DNA of 64,000 nt from Ambrosia x helenae. Lineage: Eukaryota > Streptophyta > Magnoliopsida > Asterales > Asteraceae. Below, one piece after another: positions 23,591-34,961 of this stretch (positions are counted from its first letter, which is position 1; every line of letters begins with the position of its first letter). Position numbers and translations under genes: made by a program. The stretch lies in the NCBI GenBank assembly GCA_030844895.1, contig CM061231.1, positions 150,264,165 through 150,328,164 of the forward strand, written 5' to 3'. The notes under the pieces were generated by a model, which worked only from the letters and a program-made list of their open reading frames with translations, ran no database searches and was not told the origin of the DNA.

Positions 23591-24659
23591 AAAGCAGCGA
23601 AGGAAAGGGATAGCATTGTGGGCTGGGTTAAGACCTTGGGCCGGACATCCACTGGGCTTTAGTTGGGCTTCATCAGGTGGGCTCAGGTGGGGTAAAATAA
23701 AAGAAGGGGATATTGGGTTTAATAATAATAGGGTTGGGTTGTTGGGTAAAACTAAACATATATGTATATATATATATATATATATATAAAATCTGAAAAT
23801 TATTTTTATTATTATTATTACTATATATATATATATATATATATAGGGGAGGGTTTAAATGAGAACACCCATCTTTTGTGAGAACCATGAGAACAAATCT
23901 CAACCACTCATTTATTTCCCTTGTGTTTTAATTAAAAGGGTAAAGTGGTAATCTACCAATCTCTTCTCCACCAACAATAAACAACAACAGATAAGTCGAT
24001 CATCATCTAAACCTATCAACCATTTAAGATATCGATCATTCATCTGTGAAGAGACTACAATCATTCATCTAAATCCAACAACAAATCGATCATTCATTTG
24101 TACAATGACATCGATCACCCTAAACATTGTTATTATTCATCCAATCAATCAGCAGAGACACCGATCAACAAAGACAACTATCTTCTTCATCCAATCGATC
24201 AGCATAGAGACATCAAACAAAATATTAGGGTTTTGTATCTTCTTCTTACCATCTTGCATTCTAATCGTATGATTCCTTCTGCTTAGGGTTTTGATTCTTC
24301 ATTGTTTCTTAATGCTTTTGTAATTTAAGTTCATATGGTTGTTCTTAATTTGAGCTAATTTGCTTTTTATTTGGTTAATTGTAGTCATGGTATGTATGTT
24401 TACAAGTAATTAGTTCTATGTTTTTGCTTGTATTGTATGCATTTGAGTAGTTACTGGTTATTTTAATGTAATATTAGTGTTTTATATTTCTCAAGTGTAT
24501 GTTTTTTTATGTTTATGTCATGGTTTTATTATGCTTCCACTGAAATTAGTCGTATCACTTAGTGTTCTGTTTTTACACATGTGTAACTACTTAATCCTTT
24601 CTATGCAAAGACAAACAATTGAGGAAGATGTTGTTTCTATCTATTAGCCTTATGCCAGA

Positions 24660-25818
24660 CGGTTGTGTTTGATATTAGGTTGTCAACACCTAGGAAAGTA
24701 AATGGTATTATTGCATTTAGATATGTTGTTTGTAGTGGAGCCGGATTACCAATTATCAAGTTGGTCTATCTATTGCATATAAGCTACAAACATATTATCT
24801 ATAAACTTCCTGCCAAGGTATGTATATATGTTAGTTTTTTCTTTTAGTCTATGCATATATTTACCATTGAGATATTAGTTAAAGTTTACATATGTTCAAT
24901 TGTATTACACATGTGTAAGTGTCTATTTTACACATCCGTAATTAGCTCCCTGCCACTTATTTAAAGCTGAGATACAGATGTGTAAAATGTTAAGTGTCTC
25001 GGTTCTAGGTTACCTATGATCAGTTGTATTACACATTTGTAAGTGCCTGTTTTATAATGTATAAATAGCTCACCATCACTTATTTGAAGCTGATATACAC
25101 ATGTGTAAACTGTTCAGTGTCTTAGTTCTCGGTTATCTATGTCCAGTTGTATATATCATGTGTAAGTGTTTGTTTTACAAATGTGTAAATAGCTCACTGC
25201 CACTTATTTGAAGCTGATATACACATGTGTAAACTGTTCAGCGTCTTAGTTCTCGGTTATCTATGTTTAGTTGTATTACACATCTGTAAGTGTCTGTTTT
25301 ACACATGTGTAAATAGCTCACTACCACTTATTTGAAGCTGATATACACATGTGTAAACTGTGTAGTGTCTTAGTTTAAGGTTACCTATGTTCATTTGTAT
25401 TTAACATGTATTAGTGTCTGTTTTACACATGTGTAATTTGCTCACTGAGACTTTTTTTTTTGCATCTAAGGTTGGTGGAGATGTGTTAGAGAATACCAAC
25501 TTGAGAAAACATATACATAAGTTGCTATGGAATGTTTTTATCACACCTTCCACATTTGAGGAGCGATGGGAGTTATTGATGACTGAATGCAACTTGAAAA
25601 CCACATCCAGGTGTGAAAGCTCAAACGTACTTTTCAAGACTACTTTGACTGCATCCAATACTTTTGTTCAACTTATGATTCTCGAAACTGTCCTACAAAA
25701 CTCAATCAAAATGATGAAGAGAGTCATACTGATGAAGATGCTGAAGAATACGTTGATGGAGAAGAATACGTCGATGGTGAAGAAGATATTGATGGTGAAG
25801 ATGTTGATGTTGAATGAA
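24660..25818 (+). pseudogene. FAR1-related (MULE transposase-derived) gene remnant
   Basis: Two separated coding stretches resemble the FAR1/FHY3 family of MULE-derived proteins. At 24665-24760 the translation FDIRLSTPRKVNGIIAFRYV, followed by VCSGAG, matches the N-terminal FAR1 DNA-binding domain. At 25470-25700 LWNVFITPSTFEERWELLM and TTSRCESSNVLFKTTL match the end of the transposase core, where FAR1 proteins carry an SRSES-type motif. An acidic tail written in repeated GAAGAT units follows. Most of the catalytic core between them is replaced by repeat arrays, so it is non-functional. Confidence 0.55.
24895..25440. repeat. Tandem array, unit about 124 bp, 4-5 copies
   Basis: Units begin at about 24899, 25024, 25147, 25270 and 25395. 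Each carries TGTATTACACATGTGTAAG-like, GTTTTACACATGTGTAAATA and AGCTGATATACACATGTG segments. Confidence 0.85.
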
Positions 25819-25979
25819 CTTTACCTTTTATATCTTTACTTTTATTTCTAAATAAGGTGTGCATGTAATATGAATTTCATACATGTAACGTATGACTTTG
25901 ACATTAAAATTTTGCAGTTTTAATTTTATAATTTTAGTGTTCTTATATTATGTGTTGAGTTTTGTTTCTAGTTTATTTC

Positions 25980-27560
25980 AATTGTTTGTTTTACACACGT
26001 GTAAGTGCCTGTTTTACACATGTGTAAGTTGCTCGCAGCCATGTTTTTGGTTTCTATATTATACATATGCTGCTATTTTACACATGTGTAAGTGTCTAGT
26101 TCTTTCCAATTGTTCGTCTTACACATGTGTAAATTACTCACCTTCACTCATTATGTTTACATATTATACATTTGCTGCTGTAAATTTTACACATGTGTAA
26201 GTGTCTAGTTTTGTTCACTTGTCTGTCTTACACATGTGTATGTGTCTAGTTTTGTTTAGTTGTTTGTCTTACACGTGTACATCGCTCACCGTCACTTATT
26301 TTGTTTTTGTACCACAACAAACGTACACATGTGTAAACTGTTATTGCTCACAATCACTTATTTGTTTCTAGATTACACATTGGCACATGTATCACACATG
26401 TGTAAATTGTTGATTATCATTTATTCTATTTTACCTATGCTAAGTTGCATTATATAAGTGATGTTTTACACATGTGTAAGTGCCTGTTTTACACATGTGT
26501 AAATTATTTGTTGTCACTTATTTGTTTCTAAATTACACATTTGCATACTTATTACACATGTGTAAATTGTTCAGTGTCACATATTTGTTTATGGATTACA
26601 CATTTTCACATGTGTATCTGTTGACTTTCGTCTATTTCTATATTTACTTATGTTCAGTTGTATTACACTCGTGTAAGTGATGTTTTACACATGTGTAAGC
26701 GTCTGTTCTACAAATTGTAAGTTAGTCATTGTAATTTATTTGTTTCATAAATTACACAGTTTCATATGTATTGCGCATGTGTAAATTGTTTACAGTGACT
26801 TATTTGTTAATGGGTTACACATTTGCATCTGTATTACACATGTGTAAGTGTTGTTTACACATTTGTAAGCATCTATTTAAAGCATAATAGTATTGCCCAT
26901 ATATCAAAGGCATTCAATTTCTCAACAAGTCATAAAAATACAGTACCCACGATAACATAAATACAAAAGTCATAATCCTTGACATACGGTCATGATAACA
27001 TAAAAAACAAGTCACAATACACAATATCATCTATTCTTTTTCTTTTTCAATTTGGTCTCTCTAAAAATACAATGACTTCTTGATCACATATCTTACGTGA
27101 GTATTCACTTTCAAAAATACAATCTTCGTAGCATTTTCTGGGATTCTACGATTGACACAGTTGACCTCTCAAAGTTCTCCTTGTCCTTTTCCAACGAACG
27201 TCATATCGTACCCACTTTTCTGAAATGTGCCTGGTCAAAGTGACAAAAGAACAATACCTTTAATACATTTGTTTTTAATGCTATTCTAAACAAATAATCT
27301 GACTTACTTAGACACGTGTACATGAGCAAAACTGCTCATTTACACATGTGTAAACTGCATAAGTACACCTATTTAATCATACTTATTTGTTCTAATATCA
27401 TTATATCATTGTGCAACGGCATAAACAACTTACTTACACATGTGTAGACATCTTATTTACGCATGTGTAAGTTAGTTAATTACACAAATGCAATATTAAC
27501 TAAGCTGATTTACACATGTGTACATAGGTTATCTACACATGTGTAAATTGCTTAATTGCA
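25980..27560. repeat. Dispersed copies of the palindrome ACACATGTGT
   Basis: At least fifteen copies of ACACATGTGTA at irregular spacing from 25983 to 26880, and more at 27316-27550. They are interleaved with GTCTGTTTTACACATGTG-like and CACTTATTTGTTTC-like stretches. They are degenerate relatives of the 124-bp array on the other side of the FAR1-like remnant. Confidence 0.85.
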
Positions 27561-28716
27561 CACATGTAGTAACTAAGCTGATTTGCACATACTGAAATTA
27601 TACCTAAACATTTCACATATTAGTTATAATTACATAGATTGGTCAAATCCAATGGTTGGTAAGAACTTTATGATCAAACAAACAATGTGAAAAAACACTT
27701 CGTTTAAAACCTTGAATACATTGATCATTCAATGGTCCAAACATGTTTTTAATCATAGAAACCATAACTAACTAACCAAACATGGATCTGCAACACTCAA
27801 CGCATTAATGTTAATTGCTTTTGGGAGTCCAAGGAAACACTACAACAGCTCAAAACTTAGGTACACCAAAGCTATATAAATAAAATATCATTTCGCATCA
27901 AACCTAATTCAAATGTTTACAATTCACATAAAACCTAACTACCCAATAAAGTCCAGATCTGTATAAGTCAAATTTAACTTAGATGCTTTAAGCAATCCAG
28001 AGCAACAATATCACCTGCTCTAAAATTAATCAAATCATCTACAAAAGTCCAAATTTTTCGTCTTTACGCACAATAACATCAAAAGATTCGATACTCAGTT
28101 ACCTACACATACATATATACATAGAATCTAAAAATTTTGAGTGCTTTTAGTTAATACCACAGTCGACTGATTCTAATGATACTTTCTTTCATACACCGCT
28201 CATCTTCTCTTAATTAATCCCTAAAAATTTGAATCGAACGATGGTACATATCATAATCAAGCCTTAGAATCAAAGCTATGCTGATTATCGACAATAACCA
28301 ACAAATCAGGAAACACCGATTTAAACCCTTGCTCAGGAAAGTCCAATTTAAACCTAATTTAAATAAGATAATGTCACCGTCTGCTCCTTATCCTCTAATT
28401 CAACTTCGTCACCTTCTTTCACATGAAAATCCGATTGAACCCTTGATTTTGTGGCTGTTGTCTCTGTTGTTGGCCTTGTCTCTGATGATAAACTTGGGGT
28501 TGTGGGTTCATGAGGAAGAAGGTACTGTGGGTTTCACGATGTATAAGATGTGAGGGTTTTGAAATGTAATTTTACATTGATGCCCTTTTTAGTCTTATGT
28601 TTATGATCCCTTCTTATTTAAACCCACTCTAATCTTAGCCCTTCATTGAGAATGATCGATGGATGAAAATGGTTCTTAGTGTTCTCACAAATTTTCTTGT
28701 TCTCAAGATAACCCTC

Positions 28717-28753
<37 letters not shown>

Positions 28754-28832
28754 AATTGTGTGTTAGGGATAGCGTATGAAGTAAGGCTTTTACGTAGAAA
28801 AATTAGGGGAAATTTTGCGATGTTACAAGAAG

Positions 28833-29745
28833 AACCCCCGCTATCGAACCTCTTACCCTGTTGTGCTGGCACAGATCCTTTCCCCTCATTATCCCACTTA
28901 CGCTTGTTATTCTCCGGGGCCTTGACAGTCGAACCCTTAGCAGGAAAAATACCCTCATTCACCTTCAAGTTTGTCATCCTGTGAGCCGATCGGATCACCT
29001 CTGAGTATGTAGGATGATTTCCCGCAGCCACCAACCCTGCGATCTCTGGTACTAGCCCCAAGATATAGTGTTCGATCCTTCGGTATTCTGGCACATGCAG
29101 ATCAGGACACAGCACTGCCAACTCATTACGCCTTACCGTATACGTTTCAATCTCTGACCCAGTCATCTTAAGGTTCCACACCTCGTGCTCTAACTTCTGA
29201 ACTTCTTCCCTTGGACAGTACTCTCGCTTCAGTAGTTGAACAAAATTTTCCCAAGGCATAGCATACGCCTCCCCTATACCCATATTCTGGGTGATGTTAT
29301 TCCACCAGGTCAAAGCAACATCCTGGAATAACGCAGCAGCATACTTGACTCGATCCTCTGGGAGACAATTGCACATCAGAAACACTGACTCCACCTTTTC
29401 CAGCCACCTGAGCAAGCTCACCGCACCCTCGGTGCCAGAGAATTCCTGGGGCTTACAGTCCCGAAACATCTTGTAGGTACACATGGGTGGGGGTGGATTA
29501 ACAGGACCACCTGAAATAAAAACGCATGAGAAACCACGAAGGATGTAAACAAGATTCACCAAATGAGGCAAAAGTGGATAAATCAACTTACCACCACCAT
29601 TGTGCCCTAACTGGAAGGCAGCTTGCAGCAAGTTGTTCAGATCTTCTTGTGATAGGTTTACACCTCCACGACCACCACCACCACCGCGACCACCACCACG
29701 CCCACCATTGCGGCCACCTCCACGTCCTCCTTGTACTCCAGACAT
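28833..29745 (-). pseudogene. Element A gag, N-terminal part, with a candidate intron
   Basis: Gag, the capsid precursor. It starts MSGVQGGRGGGRNGGRGGG (Gly/Arg-rich), then VNLSQEDLNNLLQAAFQLG, and after the candidate intron the retrotransposon gag core (KPQEFSGTEGAVSLLRWLEK, WWNNITQNMG, LKREYCPREE). The frame is cut at SSC by the solo LTR at 28827. At 29511-29591 (81 nt) a GTAAGT donor and TTTATTTCAG acceptor outline an intron. In this copy the intron is open and a multiple of three, so unspliced translation would also continue. The same sites exist in element C. Confidence 0.85.
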
Positions 29746-30183
29746 GATTCTGACAGAAAGAACGAGGAAATTTAGTTTCACAGCTAATGGTAACCACTAG
29801 CATTCACAAGATCAAAGCTAGATCCAACTCAGGACTATCCATTCAAACCCAGAGCTCACTAGGGTTTTCATGCATTTCGGTTTATGATTTTGTGTGCACC
29901 CAAAATGATAAACCGCTCTACATGGTCCTCCAAGTGTTCTCCTAGTTCAAAGTTCAAATCACCGGACATAGACTCTTAGCAATACACCGTAATGCTACGG
30001 TAGTTTATGGCAAGTGTTTCTATTAGAGTATGAAAGGGAGATGTCCGAGCCTTGGACAAATCTCAAGAGTACACGATTTACCCCAATATACCACACTGCC
30101 TAGAAAGCAAGTAACCGACCTAAGATAGAACGGATGATGTAACATAGGAAGGTCAGATGATTTAGAGACACCCCGACAAGCCC
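29746..30183 (-). other. Element A 5' untranslated leader, lacking the primer-binding site
   Basis: Matches 62396-62837 of element C in inverse orientation. It stops at CCCATAC, so the first 115 bp or so after the LTR, including the tRNA primer-binding site, are missing. Confidence 0.8.
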
Positions 30184-30207
30184 ATACCTGCGTCTCGCTG
30201 CGGGACG
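30184..30207. repeat. Copy of the host flank inside element A
   Basis: 24 bp identical to 14476-14499, the sequence just left of element A, ending in the TSD GGACG and directly followed by the 5' LTR. Its first four bases, ATAC, are also present at the internal-sequence breakpoint, consistent with joining at a microhomology. Confidence 0.9.
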
Positions 30208-32819
30208 TGTCACACCCTCAAAATCCACTTGCGGAGTTTTACCGCGAGGCGCATGACAAACCAGGATCCAAGTCAACGATCACAATAAACAAGTCTAAAT
30301 GAACATATGCAATTTCAAAAACATAGTTTAAAATTCCCAAATACAGCGGAAGCTTATTCTCAAAACATAATCCAAACGTAAACCAATTTATTCAATGTTT
30401 GAAAACCATGCAATCCTAACTAGACGCCGTGCAGACGCGTGCGCCCTAGTTCCATTGTGCTACCTTAGCGACCTGAGAAAACATGTAAGAGTTTACGTCA
30501 GCACAAAAATGCTGGTGAGTTTACAGGTTTTGTAATCAAAGTACCAAGTTCAACCTGTCCATACTATAACAATTTGCAAACCAAGGTACGCTAGCTAGGC
30601 GTATCTTTTATTACTACAACGATTGGAAAACCATTACTAACTCGCAAACCAGATGTCGTGCCCGAATAGTAAACCTGTTCCTGTTTGAGACAATATGCAC
30701 TCGCCGACCCTCCAAGCCGACGAGCGGGGTTGGTCACTCCCAATAGATCTATTCACATTTCCCCATTGTGCTAACCCGCACATTCATGGTTTCCCCCGGG
30801 ACTTCCAAAGATCGTATAGTAAACCATAGAAACCCATAGTATGACAGTTGTTACCAAAACATAAGTTTAACACATGTTTTCTCCCCCGAAAAGTGAAACC
30901 AGTTAAAAGAGGGGCCGTAAACTCACCTTAGGTTGCGTTACTTCGAAACACGAATAATATCAGCAAGCTATGCTAGCCCCGTAAAGCGGCGACCTAACAT
31001 ATGACAGTTACAAGTACTTAGACTAATAACCCGTAGGTTAGTTAGTCCCTAGATGTCCAGACCATAACCAAGTTCGTTTGAAAACACCGTGACTGTTAAA
31101 TTAACCCAAAGTACAAGACTCGACATCCCATTGGTGACCCGAGACTCCCCGTGTTATACTTGTACTCACAAACATACAATCATGCAATACACACTTAACA
31201 TACGTTAAAGTCCAACAAGTTATAGCACGTAGTTCAAGTATCACATAAATAAGTCCGAACACATGTTACCAAGTTATTAGATATGTTACGGGGTTCCTAG
31301 CATGTTCCTAGGTGTCAAATCGGGTCCCGAAACGCTATATTACACTTACAGCAGCAGTACAGGCGATTAGGAAAAGTCAACTAGTGATTACGTGGGTCAA
31401 CAGGCATTTAGGAATGCTAATCGCCTATACTATAGGCGATTAGGGCTATATCATATACAAATTTGGAGTTTATAGGCGATTACGTCGTAAAGCATGCAAT
31501 TCAGGGCTTAACTAGCATTTAGGATCGTAAATGCATGAAGTAAAGGGGAATAGGCTCCTATTCGCCTATACTATAGGCGATTAGGGCTTCTCATCAGGCG
31601 AATAGCCTCCTAATCGCCTATAGTATAGGGGATTAGGGTTCCTATTCGCCTATAGCACAGCTGTTCCGGTTTTCGCGCGTTTAACGCTCCAAATCAAATC
31701 CAGAACGTGTGTAAACATCAATTATCAATCAAACAACCTTATTAAACATATTTCAATCAAAATCCTCCGTTTAATCTCGTTCTATCAGCCCTGCATGCAA
31801 CCATGTATCCCAAAAACAACACATATAGCATGAAACATCACATTAACATGCATAACCCTAACCCTAATGAACAATTACTCAGATTTCATCAACATGCTAT
31901 CATTACTAATCTGTAACTACCTTAATATCATGTTACTAATTCTTCTTGAATCATAAAAACCCCATCTTTTAATCATAAACCCACATACAACAAGCATGAT
32001 AGTTAGAATCCAATTAACAACGATTAATAACGAATTTCAGAAGACATTTACGTTTATAAACAGGTCTGGACCATTAGGGATTTAATAAAAACGTTATTAA
32101 AGATTGCATGAATGAAAACCACACCTTAGATTTGTAATAGATTGATGTAATAGGCTTGAAATCTTGTGTTTTGATCCAAAATCGTGTTCCAGAGGTTGTG
32201 TGTGTGTTGGGACGAGTTGTGGGACGACTAGGGTTGATATAATGAAGTTTAGGAGGTCAAGTATTGTATTTATAGGCGATTTTAGTCGTCCAGCACGTTA
32301 TAGGCGATTACGCAGCATCATCAGGCGAATAGGGATGCTAATCGCCTATAGTAGGGGCGATTAGCACTCTATTCGCCCCATTGTTCCTCCTATTCGCCCC
32401 TATAGGCGATTAGGACTCCCTATTCGCCTATAGGGGTTGGTTCCGTGTACTTTGCGCGTTAAACCCCGTTTTAACATATGTTAACACATTTTCACATACC
32501 GACAAGTCACATAATGATTGTAAACACATAATACTTGCAAACAAACATATTCACACTCGTTCACCAATTCCCGGGACTCGAGACTTGTATGTTCCCTATG
32601 TTCTGACGATTCTACGAATCGTCACCCTTTGTACACTTGGTTAAGGACCGACATCTAATGAGCCTCTAGACTAACATCTAATGATCCTCTATACCAAACT
32701 AACAGTTCCCGAACCGTAACACGACTCAACTATCCCAGTTAAGTATAATATACGCGTGACTCGCTAAGGTAGACTTTAATCTAGACAACGTTGTTAATCA
32801 GAATTTGCCGGGTGTCACA
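30208..32819 (-). repeat. 5' LTR of element A (2612 bp, full length)
   Basis: Same termini as 14500-16694 but keeping the segment at about 31094-31511 that the other LTR lost. It is flanked on both sides by GGACG. It contains three clusters of GGCGATTAGG/GGCGAATAGG palindromes (31365-31500, 31545-31660, 32270-32435). Confidence 0.92.
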
Positions 32820-32824
32820 GGACG

Positions 32825-33300
32825 CTCGTGTCATTATAGGTTTGGTGGACATTAAAAATAACATTATTAGCGATAATAAGTGTTGTACCGCTATGTAGCA
32901 ATTTTTGTGGCCAATAATGTTCAATTACGTTAGCAATTTTCTTCAAATAGACGGGCCAATTACGTGGGCCAATCATTTTCAATTACGTTAGTCAATAATA
33001 ACGAAGAATATTCTGTCGGTCAAAACATTTTAATACTTTACAAAACCTATACTAAATTTCATAGCCATTGATCTCTCTAATAACAAAATAATAAAATAAC
33101 ATTTAAATAAGAAAACAAATAAAATATTTGACACTGTTCAAGTGTCTTATACTTAATACTTTAAATAAGAAAATAAATAAAATATTTGACACTGTTCAAG
33201 TGTCTTATACTTAATATATATAATAATACTTTAAATAAGAAAATAAATAAAATATTTGACACTGTTCAAGTGTCTTTATACTTAATATATATAATAATAT
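32825..33300 (-). mobile_element. Helitron fragment B, right piece
   Basis: Continues the Helitron sequence interrupted by element A (GCTCGTGTCATTATAGG, then GGTGGACATTAAAAATAAC, matching the layout of Helitron 1). Its 5' side holds three tandem copies (about 70 bp each, 33105-33295) of a unit with the inverted repeat GACACTGTTCAAGTGTC and TTAATATATATA. This is the 5'-terminal structure of this Helitron family, repeated. The exact TC terminus was not resolved. Confidence 0.6.
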
Positions 33301-33329
33301 TTTAAAGGTATGTTTTCAATAGAATGGAA

Positions 33330-33362
33330 CTAGAAATTAGACCCGCGCGCGTTGCGGCGCGG
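33330..33362 (-). mobile_element. 3' terminus of a further Helitron
   Basis: On the minus strand the hairpin CCGCGCCGCAACGCGCGCGG is followed by GTCTAATTTCTAG ending at 33330, next to host A at 33329. The body extends rightward, but no TC 5' end was located. Confidence 0.65.
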
Positions 33363-34961
33363 ATACATTTTAAACACCTAATGAATTAATCCAAGCGTTA
33401 TGTGATGCTTTAACAATATGTAAGTGCATGTTTTGACGTATCCAATTTAACTCAACAACATTGCAATTTGATCAAAATTACCTAAAAGTATTAAATTTTT
33501 ATTGTATAATCATAGCATATCTATATACATGCGACGTGACTTATACATTGGAAGCATACACATATAAAAAGCATAAAATATGTATAAAGGGAAAATTGAC
33601 ACGTGTAATCAAAAGACACAATGACATCAAGAATTGAAATTTCACATGTAGCACATTGCACTGTGGTTGAAACGTAGTATAACTCTAACTTATACCGTCA
33701 AAGAACTATGTATTGTATTCGATCCCACTCGATTCGGGACTAACTTTATGGCGAAACTTAGAACAACTGAAAACGAACATAAAATAAGCATGATAAAAGT
33801 TTTATATTTTCCCTGAGTTGTTTCCGAAAAAAAAATTTACATCGAAACATATACCAACTCAAATTACACTGAAACGTACATAAAAATACGCACGTAAAAA
33901 GTAGTTTTTAAGTAAATGAACAAAAGGGACAATCGCACAGCACAAATGGAGTTTCCAAAATAAAAAGTTTACTTCGAAACGTACAATAACTCGAATTTAT
34001 GACGACACGTTCATAAAAATACACACGTAAAAAATAGTTTTCAATGCAAGAAATGAAAGAAGCAAATGCAGAAAATGAAATAATATTTAAATTGCAAATT
34101 TTAAAAGTTATATAACTTGTAAACTGTAGTAGTTTAAATACTTGTAAAATACTTGTAAAATGAAATAATATTTAAATTGCAAATTTTAAAGGTTAAAATA
34201 CTTGTAAAATAAGTAGTAGTCGAGTTTTTATCGCGTTCTTCAAAAAATAGTGTACCTTTTTACCCCTTTATAAAAAAAAAGGATATCAGTAAACAATCAA
34301 AAACAAAAAATTATAAAATACAAATAATGAGCCGTTTGTCTTGTTCACAAAATCATCATCCCCACCATGTCACTTTGTCCTATTTCTTGTGTAACTAAAA
34401 AAATGGGGCTTTCTGCTGAAACATCAATTGGTGATGAAAAATGTTTTTCTTTTTGTCCGCTAAAATAAAAGTCATGTATTTTATCAAGAAACAGTGATGA
34501 ATGATGACAAACACGTTTTCAGTCAGCTAACATAATCCATTGATTATGTTAAAACTTAAAACCCTTCAATGAGGTCCAATCAGGTTGTGAAAACAAACAC
34601 GTTTTCAGTCAGCTAACATAATCCATTGATTACAAATAGGCCAATCTGAATATGACACATTTAATATATTGGTTAATTCGAACACGACCGCTCAAATATA
34701 TAACATGTTAATCTTTTTAAGAGTTTTCGGAAAAGTTCACGCGAGATTTTAGAAATGAAAAATGTTAAATTTTGAAGTTAAATATTTTCATTAATTTTGC
34801 TTATGACTATACATTTGCAAGAGTGATACTAATAGGTAACTTGTATAAGACACGATTATACCTGTTAACTGAAAAATACACTATGCCATTTTTTACTTTT
34901 TTTTAAAAATAATTAGAATTAAGAGGCAAAAATCCATCATTTCTCTTTTTTGGTACATAAA
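33363..34961. other. AT-rich sequence, probably Helitron body, no gene
   Basis: No coding region. Two short direct duplications: GAAATAATATTTAAATTGCA at about 34078 and 34160, and ACAAACACGTTTTCAGTCAG at 34507 and 34593 (86 bp apart). Motifs such as CACGTAAAAAGTAG and TCGAAACGTACA recur. Confidence 0.45.

Larger units (their letters stand above)
23846..28719 (+). mobile_element. MULE-like DNA transposon with FAR1-like remnants
   Basis: Inverted ends GGGGAGGGTTTAAATGAGAA (left) and, inverted at the right, GGGGAGGGTTATCTTGAGAA, followed on both sides by GTGAGAAC/AAGAACC motifs. Both flanks are (TA)n, so the TSD is a piece of TA repeat. The interior has degraded FAR1-related coding stretches (24660-24810, 25470-25818) and many copies of the palindrome TTACACATGTGTAA. 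Class is inferred from the FAR1/MULE relationship and terminal structure. Confidence 0.6.
21298..28827 (+). mobile_element. Gypsy-type solo LTR (about 2.66 kb without its MULE)
   Basis: TGTAACACCCC...GATGTTACA, flanked by the TSD AGAAG (21293-21297 and 28828-28832), inserted in the gag of element A. Without the 4.9-kb MULE it is about 2.66 kb, similar to the LTRs of A and C. It holds no retroviral genes, so solo LTR is the best explanation. Its 5' sequence resembles, but is not identical to, the other gypsy LTRs here. From 22100 to 22800 it is very AT-rich. Confidence 0.72.
14500..32819 (-). mobile_element. Ty3/gypsy chromovirus element A, complete span with nested insertions
   Basis: An LTR retrotransposon in minus orientation with LTRs 14500-16694 (3') and 30208-32819 (5'), bounded by the TSD GGACG (14495-14499 and 32820-32824). 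Order on the minus strand is LTR, gag with zinc knuckles, protease, RT, RNase H, integrase, chromodomain-like tail, polypurine tract, LTR. This is the gypsy order; the C-terminal TWEREDQMKSKYPHLF tail suggests the Tekay/Del chromovirus clade. It is inactive: stops, frameshifts, two insertions in gag, and no primer-binding site. The two LTRs differ at only about ten positions plus one 417-bp deletion, so it is not ancient. Element C belongs to the same family. Confidence 0.92.

Noticed and set aside
24895..27560. A CRISPR-like look from regularly spaced ACACATGTGTAA palindromes
   Set aside because: Plant nuclear context, irregular spacing, spacers similar to each other, no cas genes; part of a MULE.
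29588..29803. Trp/Arg-rich and Pro-rich open frames over the gag N-terminus
   Set aside because: Shadow frames of the Gly/Arg-rich gag coding repeat; same at 62801-62995.
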